Assembly (NCBI RefSeq): GCF_026262505.1
Contig: NC_067203.1
Span: 4,960,001 to 5,024,000, forward strand
DNA length: 64,000 nt
Origin: Trichomonas vaginalis G3
Taxonomy: Eukaryota > Parabasalia > Trichomonadida > Trichomonadidae
Reading direction: 5' to 3'
Shown: positions 59,207 to 64,000 of the stretch, piece after piece
Position numbering within the stretch: position 1 is the stretch's first letter
Layout of the letters: every line of letters starts with the position of its first letter
The notes under the pieces: generated by a model
The model's input: only the letters and a program-made list of their open reading frames with translations
The model's database searches: none
What the model was told of the DNA's origin: nothing
Translations under genes and position numbers: made by a program

Positions 59207-59487
59207 TTTTGTTGCTGAATTCAATAAAAATATATTTTAGGTGAAGAGGTGAGATTTCACCTCTTTTTTCACCTCATTTCTACCCCAGTTATTTTATAAA
59301 CGTTTCACATGGTAAACGTTATTTTTTAAATTTTGTGAAAACTCAACAGTTTGACACAAGCCATATGCCATTTTACTTAGAATTTTGTTGCTGAATTCAA
59401 TAAAAATATATTTTAGGTGAAGAGGTGAGATTTCACCTCTTTTTTCACCTCATTTCTACCCCAGTTATTTTATAAGCGTTTTACATG
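59207..59487. repeat. duplicated hairpin cassette of the Polinton
   Basis: Two copies of about 105 bases (59207-59311 and 59382-59487). Each holds AGGTGAAGAGGTGAGA facing TTTCACCTCTTTTTTCACCT, which can fold as a hairpin, flanked by GTTGCTGAATTCAATAAA and CTACCCCAGTTATTTTATAA. Two further copies lie in reverse at about 60489-60577 and 60903-60965. Confidence 0.75.
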
Positions 59488-60408
59488 AATTGTACGATGT
59501 ATATTTGAAATCCTAAACAGTTTCGTAGCTTCTATTTCTTCTTTTAGTACATCGAATGTTTTAACAATGCCGAAAGTTTCTTTATACTTCTTCTTGACGT
59601 CAGATAGAAGGAAATCGTCAGCAGTTGGATAGTTTTTGTTCAGAAATTCTAACATGTCCATTTTATTTTCTACCGGCTTCTCTGCTTCTTTCTTTAAGTC
59701 TGCATAGTCGTTTCTCATTCTTTCTATCTCTTTGACGGAGTAGTTATATTTCCTAATTGCTGCTTTACATTTAGAACATTGCGGGTTCATTTTTGCGTTA
59801 TATTCTGAAACCTTACCTGCTAAAACAACCAAGGCGTCAATGGTTTTCTTTAAATCTGAAGCAGTTGGTTTTATCTGTTCATGCCATACCTTACCTCTTC
59901 TATCTTTATCTCTTATCTGCCATACACATTTTGCAGCTAATGAAACAAAGTTGTCGTATGTCTTAAACTCCCCAGATTTATATATGTCAGAGATGTTCTT
60001 ATATACCATGTCGCAATCTTTGTCCATAACTTTATGGTTGCAATGAAAACCAAGGAATTCATAATTTACCTTTCGTATGAACTTCTTTATTTCTACTGAG
60101 TCAGTTGGTTTCACTTCAATTTCATCGAATTCAGGAATAGTTAGTTTTTGCTGCTGAATTTCAGGCAATTTGGGTAAATGGTCAATAATGTCCTGCATTT
60201 CATAAAGATATTCTTCATTTGTTTCATCTTTCGCACTACAGTCTAAATTACTTGTTAAAAGTTCCTGCTTTATTCTTTGTATTTCTGTTTCGAAAGTAAA
60301 TGAAGAAGGAATGAAGCTTTTCATTTCTACTAACATAGATGTTGGATTCATGACTAACGAGTTTGGTGCTGTAGTTGTTTGAATTGTTGTTGTGCCGATT
60401 GTTGACAT
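59470..60408 (-). CDS. Polinton unassigned protein (about 312 residues)
   Basis: Open from the first ATG. A Thr/Ser-rich start and a Pro/Glu-rich part lead to VEIKKFIRKVNYEFLGFHCNHKVMDKDCDMVY, a Lys-rich helical part, and a CSKCKAAIRKYNYS motif with two cysteines. The second half is coiled (VKEIERMRNDYADLKKEAEK). Two other Cys/His positions upstream might complete a metal site, which is speculation. No family recognised. It shares its upstream A/T-rich cassette with the KilA-N gene, so both may be expressed in the same way. Confidence 0.5.
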   Translation of the reverse strand: MSTIGTTTIQTTTAPNSLVMNPTSMLVEMKSFIPSSFTFETEIQRIKQELLTSNLDCSAKDETNEEYLYEMQDIIDHLPKLPEIQQQKLTIPEFDEIEVKPTDSVEIKKFIRKVNYEFLGFHCNHKVMDKDCDMVYKNISDIYKSGEFKTYDNFVSLAAKCVWQIRDKDRRGKVWHEQIKPTASDLKKTIDALVVLAGKVSEYNAKMNPQCSKCKAAIRKYNYSVKEIERMRNDYADLKKEAEKPVENKMDMLEFLNKNYPTADDFLLSDVKKKYKETFGIVKTFDVLKEEIEATKLFRISNIHRTIHVKRL

Positions 60409-60419
60409 ATCTGTTCTTA

Positions 60420-60965
60420 CATACAAAATAAAAAAATAAATAAAAATAAAACTAACTTTATTTTTTCTATCTTAAGGAAATTCATGAAAATTCAAGAGGG
60501 TGAAAAAACAGGTGAAAAAAGAGGTGAAATCTCACCTCTTCACCTAAACATTATTTTTATTGAATTCAGCAACAAAATGAACGAGGTCAGGATGTATGTA
60601 AATACCTTTGAATTCATTCATAACGCCCTTAGTAAGCTCATAAAATGCTTGTTTTGAGGTCGAGCCACTTTTGGCTCCACCGTATTCTTTCAACCAAAAC
60701 TCAAGAATTTCCTGCATGAATTTTGTATAAAAAGCAACAGTCCGAATTCCGGCGGTTACTATATTCTTCACAAAATGCCTTATAATACTCTTCCCAGGAC
60801 TTATTTTCCAACAACTTTCTAAAGTCTTTCCTAAACTGACTGACTGACTGACTGACGGCACAAAGTGGCTTAACGAAAACATTAATATATAAAATTCATG
60901 AAAATTCAAGAGGGTGAAAAAACAGGTGAAAAAAGAGGTGAAATCTCACCTCTTCACCTAAATTA
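60420..60965. repeat. promoter-like and hairpin cassettes, further copies
   Basis: 60420-60485 repeats the A/T-rich cassette at 59138-59204 (ACATACAAAATAAA through TATCTTAAGGAAATTCAT). 60489-60577 and 60903-60965 are reverse copies of the AGGTGAAGAGGTGAGA hairpin cassette at 59207-59487. The copies bracket the small frame at 60544-60882. Confidence 0.7.
60544..60882 (-). CDS. Polinton small unassigned frame (about 112 codons)
   Basis: From the first ATG the product has a hydrophobic start, a Ser-rich part, and a helical end (FYTKFMQEILEFWLKEYGGAKSGSTSKQAFYELTKGVMNEF). No domain recognised. Its 3' end lies inside a hairpin cassette. It could be the remaining piece of a larger gene. Fossil context. 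Confidence 0.35.
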   Translation of the reverse strand: MFSLSHFVPSVSQSVSLGKTLESCWKISPGKSIIRHFVKNIVTAGIRTVAFYTKFMQEILEFWLKEYGGAKSGSTSKQAFYELTKGVMNEFKGIYIHPDLVHFVAEFNKNNV

Positions 60966-61157
60966 TATTTTTTGGTCCGGGAACAACTTTCTCTCAATTG
61001 GAGCTGTAGCATACTCTTTGCGTAAGCGGTTCAGACCTTCTTCGAAGTCTTGGTCTCTCTTGGACTGAGATTGGAATTGGAATTGTGGGGCAGGGTTTTG
61101 CATTATCATAAGACAAATTACGGAAAGTGAACTCAAACAAAAAGTGACACAATGCAT
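60963..61157 (-). CDS. Polinton small frame, hydrophobic start
   Basis: From an internal ATG: a hydrophobic stretch (MHCVTFCLSSLSVICLMIM) then a Gln-rich, charged part (FQFQSQSKRDQDFEEGLNRLRKEYA). This could be a short membrane-anchored protein or a chance frame. No family recognised. Confidence 0.3.
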   Translation of the reverse strand: MHCVTFCLSSLSVICLMIMQNPAPQFQFQSQSKRDQDFEEGLNRLRKEYATAPIERKLFPDQKI

Positions 61158-61463
61158 TTGCCAACCAAATAACTTTACAAAGCAAAAACTTAAATTACTT
61201 GTCAAGCTTACTATTCTTATTTTAACAATTAAAAAATTAAATTTTATTTTTTATTTAAAAAAATCATCTTATATCATCTGATATATATATAACAGCATTA
61301 ATATTCAATGATTCACAAATCAACTTTTCATTATTTTAAATAATTATAGAATATATACCGACTTTTGTACATAAATATTTTTAGATTCAATAATGATTTA
61401 CGGTTTTTTTCAAAACTTATAATTTTCAAATGAATGGTATCCGCGAATTTCGGCTTGAAAGTT

Positions 61464-63420
61464 GGGAAACTTTGTCCGAATGTTAAACTATTCGGACAAA
61501 GTTTCCCGCTGTTTGCGAAGGAATTGTTGGCTATGATGTACTGATTCATGATCAGTGCATCATAGCCACAATTCCTTATACAAAGTTCAAAAACTTGGGT
61601 GCAATCAGAACTGATTGCACCCAAGTTTTTGAACTTTCTCGAGGGAATGAAAGGGTAAGAGGTATACATTATGAATATATACCTCTTACCCTTCCATTCC
61701 CTCTCTGACAGCGGGAAACTTTGTCTGAATGTTAAACTATTCAGACAAAGTTTCCCGCTGTTTGCGAAGGAATTGTTGGCTATGATGTACTGATTCATGA
61801 TCAGTGCATCATAGCCAACAATTCCTTATACAAAGTTCAAAACTTGGTGGCAATCAGAACTGATTGCACCCAAGTTTTTTGAACTTTCTCGAGGGAAGAA
61901 AGGGTAAGAGGTATACATTATGAATATATACCTCTTACCCTTCCATTCCCTCTCTGACAGCGGGAAACTTTGTCTGAATGTTAAACTATTCAGACAAAGT
62001 TTCCCGCTGTTTGCGAAGGAATTGTTGGCTATGATGTACTGATTCATGATCAGTGCATCATAGCCAACAATTCCTTATACAAAGTTCAAAAACTTGGGTG
62101 CAATCAGAACTGATTTGCACCCAAGTTTTTGAACTTTCTCGAGGGAATGAAAGGGTAAGAGGTATACATTATGAATATATACCTCTTACCCTTCCATTCC
62201 CTCTCTGACAGCGGGAAACTTTGTCTGAATGTTAAACTATTCAGACAAAGTTTCCCGCTGTTTGCGAAGGAATTGTTGGCTATGATGTACTGATTCATGA
62301 TCAGTGCATCATAGCCAACAATTCCTTATACAAAGTTCAAAAACTTGGGTGCAATCAGAACTGATTGCACCCAAGTTTTTGAACTTTCTCGAGGGAATGA
62401 AAGGGTAAGAGGTATACATTATGAATATATACCTCTTACCCTTCCATTCCCTCTCTGACAGCGGGAAACTTTGTCTGAATGTTAAACTATTCAGACAAAG
62501 TTTCCCGCTGTTTGCGAAGGAATGTTGGCTATGATGTACTGATTCATGATCAGTGCATCATAGCCAACAATTCCTTATACAAAGTTCAAAAACTTGGGTG
62601 CAATCAGAACTGATTGCACCCAAGTTTTTGAACTTTCTCGAGGGAATGAAAGGGTAAGAGGTATACATTATGAATATACCTCTTACCCTTCCATTCCTCT
62701 CTGACAGCGGGAAACTTTGTCTGAATGTTAAACTATTCAGACAAAGTTTCCCGCTGTTTGCGAAGGAATTGTTGGCTATGATGTACTGATTCATGATCAG
62801 TGCATCATAGCCAACAATTCCTTATACAAAGTTCAAAAACTTGGGTGCAATCAGAACTGATTGCACCCAAGTTTTTGAACTTTCTCGAGGGAATGAAAGG
62901 GTAAGAGGTATACATTATGAATATATACCTCTTACCCTTCCATTCCCTCTCTGACAGCGGGAAACTTTGTCTGAATGTTAAACTATTCAGACAAAGTTTC
63001 CCGCTGTTTGCGAAGGAATTGTTGGCTATGATGTACTGATTCATGATCAGTGCATCATAGCCAACAATTCCTTATACAAAGTTCAAAAACTTGGGTGCAA
63101 TCAGAACTGATTGCACCCAAGTTTTTGAACTTTCTCGAGGGAATGAAAGGGTAAGAGGTATACATTATGAATATATACCTCTTACCCTTCCATTCCCTCT
63201 CTGACAGCGGGAAACTTTGTCTGAATGTTAAACTATTCAGACAAAGTTTCCCGCTGTTTGCGAAGAATTGTTGCTAGATGTACTGATTCATGATCAGTGC
63301 ATCATAGCCAACAATTCCTTATACAAAGTTCAAAAACTTGGGTGCAATCAGAACTGATTGCACCCAAGTTTTTGAACTTTCTCGAGGGAATGAAAGGTAA
63401 GAGATATCCATTTCCTTTCA
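61464..63420 (+). repeat. tandem array of four-hairpin units, about eight copies of 250 bp
   Basis: Units begin at 61464, 61713, 61962, 62213, 62463, 62709, 62959 and 63209; the last lacks a complete fourth hairpin. In unit 1, hairpin C is 61464-61507 (18-base arms, GGGAAACTTTGTCCGAAT). B is 61518-61577 (GGAATTGTTGGCTATGATG in its arms). A is 61582-61637 (27-base arms around a 2-base loop). D is 61641-61703 (about 26-base arms with GGGTAAGAGGTATA, one mismatch). Units are nearly identical except for small length changes and one paired substitution: C stems of unit 1 have CCGAAT/ATTCGG, units 2-8 CTGAAT/ATTCAG. Repeated minus-strand frames (MNQYIIANNSFANSG) are by-products. A lone diverged unit is at 26976-27210. 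Confidence 0.95.
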
Positions 63421-63561
63421 CCTTCGTTCTCAATAATTAACTTATAAATTTTTTAAAGCAAAAAAAGTCTGATTTTTTTTGACAAGTAAATATATAGGGA
63501 ATTTATCCGACCAAATAAGTGTCACTTTTTCGGTTCACCTCACTTTCCGTAACTCGTCTTA

Positions 63562-63690
63562 CAACAGCATAAACATCCAAGGGTTGGGGAAGTAAGGCAT
63601 AGGCTGAGGAGGGTAGTTCGGGAAGCCTTGTGGTGGGTAGTAACCTTGAGGTGGAAATTGGTAGTAATTCGGAGGTACTTGCTGGAACTG
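63562..63690 (-). pseudogene. Polinton proline/tyrosine-rich gene end
   Basis: A minus-strand reading rich in Pro, Tyr and Gln (FPPQGYYPPQGFPNYPPQPM) ends near 63562 with a short hydrophobic tip. The repeats of the PPQGYYPPQGF type are strongly protein-like, unlike the two longer overlapping frames here. It is the end of an otherwise unreadable gene between the hairpin array and the terminal tract. Confidence 0.4.
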
Positions 63691-63800
63691 AGGTTGCTGA
63701 GAGCTTGTGTGTTTTTAGGTTCCTCTGGCTTGGAATGGACTCGGTTGGTGGACGTCGGACATTCGTTTGTGTCCTGTCGGACCACAACGATAAAAATCTC

Positions 63801-64000
63801 TGCTACTAGCAGTACTTTTACTGACAGTAGCAGTACTTTTTACTGACAGTAGCAGTACTTTTACTGACAGTAGCAGTACTTTTACTGACAGTAGCAGTAC
63901 TTTTTCTGACAGTAGCAGTACTTTTACTGACAGTAGCAGTACTTTATCGTCGAAAACCCTCTCAAATTTTCCTTTTTACTGACAGTAGCAGCAGTTTTAC
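63801..64000. repeat. short-unit tandem tract at the Polinton right end
   Basis: About seven copies of a 21-22 base unit (ACTGACAGTAGCAGTACTTT) run to 63943, then a 30-base gap, then a partial unit ending at the window edge in CAGCAGTTTTAC. Read inward from the right this is GTAAAACTGCTGCTACTGTC. Polinton termini commonly begin AG and include repeats, so this is probably the right terminal inverted repeat, cut by the window. Confidence 0.65.

Larger units (their letters stand above)
48030..64000. mobile_element. Polinton (Maverick), broken, running to the window edge
   Basis: A fossil virus-like element of about 16 kb. Parts seen, left to right: GC-rich direct repeats; a coiled-coil structural-type gene; a likely major capsid gene; small unassigned frames; a superfamily 3 helicase remnant; a packaging-ATPase remnant; a KilA-N gene; an unassigned 313-residue gene; repeated promoter and hairpin cassettes; the tandem four-hairpin array; and a short-unit tract at the window end. 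Genes lie on both strands. No protein-primed DNA polymerase B, retroviral-type integrase or adenoviral-type protease is recognisable, so it looks internally deleted or derived. Several genes are broken, roughly ten breaks in all, while others remain long and open, which suggests a fairly recent loss. The left edge has no clear inverted repeat and is placed by composition; the right edge is outside the window. Confidence 0.8.

Noticed and set aside
61331-63044. Repeated minus-strand frames of 64-155 codons in the hairpin array (MNQYIIANNSFANSG)
   Set aside because: They are identical because the DNA units are identical; each is translated palindrome sequence with stops at unit edges and no protein-like pattern.
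61464-63420. CRISPR-like array
   Set aside because: Whole 250-bp units repeat with no unique spacers, and the organism is a eukaryote.
63503-63787. 94-codon Ser/Pro/Thr-rich minus-strand frame
   Set aside because: A different frame there shows a strongly protein-like PPQGYYPPQGF pattern, so this one is a shadow.

Overview
The window looks like nuclear DNA of a trichomonad, most probably Trichomonas vaginalis or a close relative. It is very AT-rich and gene-dense with almost no introns. It carries the lineage's hallmark families: ankyrin proteins with an N-terminal DUF3447-like region, a small R2R3 Myb, a small bromodomain protein, a Rab GTPase, a membrane subtilisin and a Polinton (Maverick). 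I ran no database search; family calls rest on motifs I could read.

Layout. 0-10 kb: a helical-repeat protein, a small membrane protein, a Myb factor, two minus-strand ankyrin genes and ankyrin relics. 10-26 kb: mostly conserved cellular genes (bromodomain, kexin-like protease, HP1-like chromodomain protein, VID27-like protein, BUD31/G10 splicing factor, LisH-like protein, a coiled-coil protein, two surface-type proteins). 26-27.3 kb: unusual hairpin-forming DNA. 27.3-34 kb: a large ankyrin-type protein, a Rab and a propeller/helical protein. 34-47 kb: more ankyrin genes and pseudogenes, broken and reshuffled around DNA elements, plus an ATG16-like autophagy gene and a Tctex-type dynein light chain. 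About 48 kb to the window end: a broken Polinton with capsid, packaging-ATPase, helicase and KilA-N parts but no recognisable DNA polymerase B or integrase. A tandem hairpin array and a short-unit repeat tract lie in its right part.

Mobile DNA. Three copies of a TTAA-flanked element share terminal GGGTGCAC repeats: two are 1040 bp and one is a 145-bp deletion derivative. A separate 2095-bp element has inverted ends and a TAA target duplication, and carries two decayed tRNA-like segments facing each other. Ankyrin gene copies have been duplicated, fused and interrupted by these elements.

Most striking structure. From 61.46 to 63.42 kb about eight 250-bp units each hold four long, almost perfect hairpins (C, B, A, D). 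A single diverged unit with the same four hairpins in the same cyclic order, on the opposite strand, sits alone at 26.98-27.21 kb. Stem sequences differ between units but the differences come in matched pairs, so pairing is kept. That is the signature either of selection on structure or of palindrome self-correction. A second, smaller hairpin family (26.05 and 46.84 kb) behaves the same way.

Other points: a 24-nt intron in the dynein light chain gene, three ankyrin copies sharing a TGA at codon 15, a Rab with Met in place of the catalytic Gln, and two very tight divergent gene pairs.
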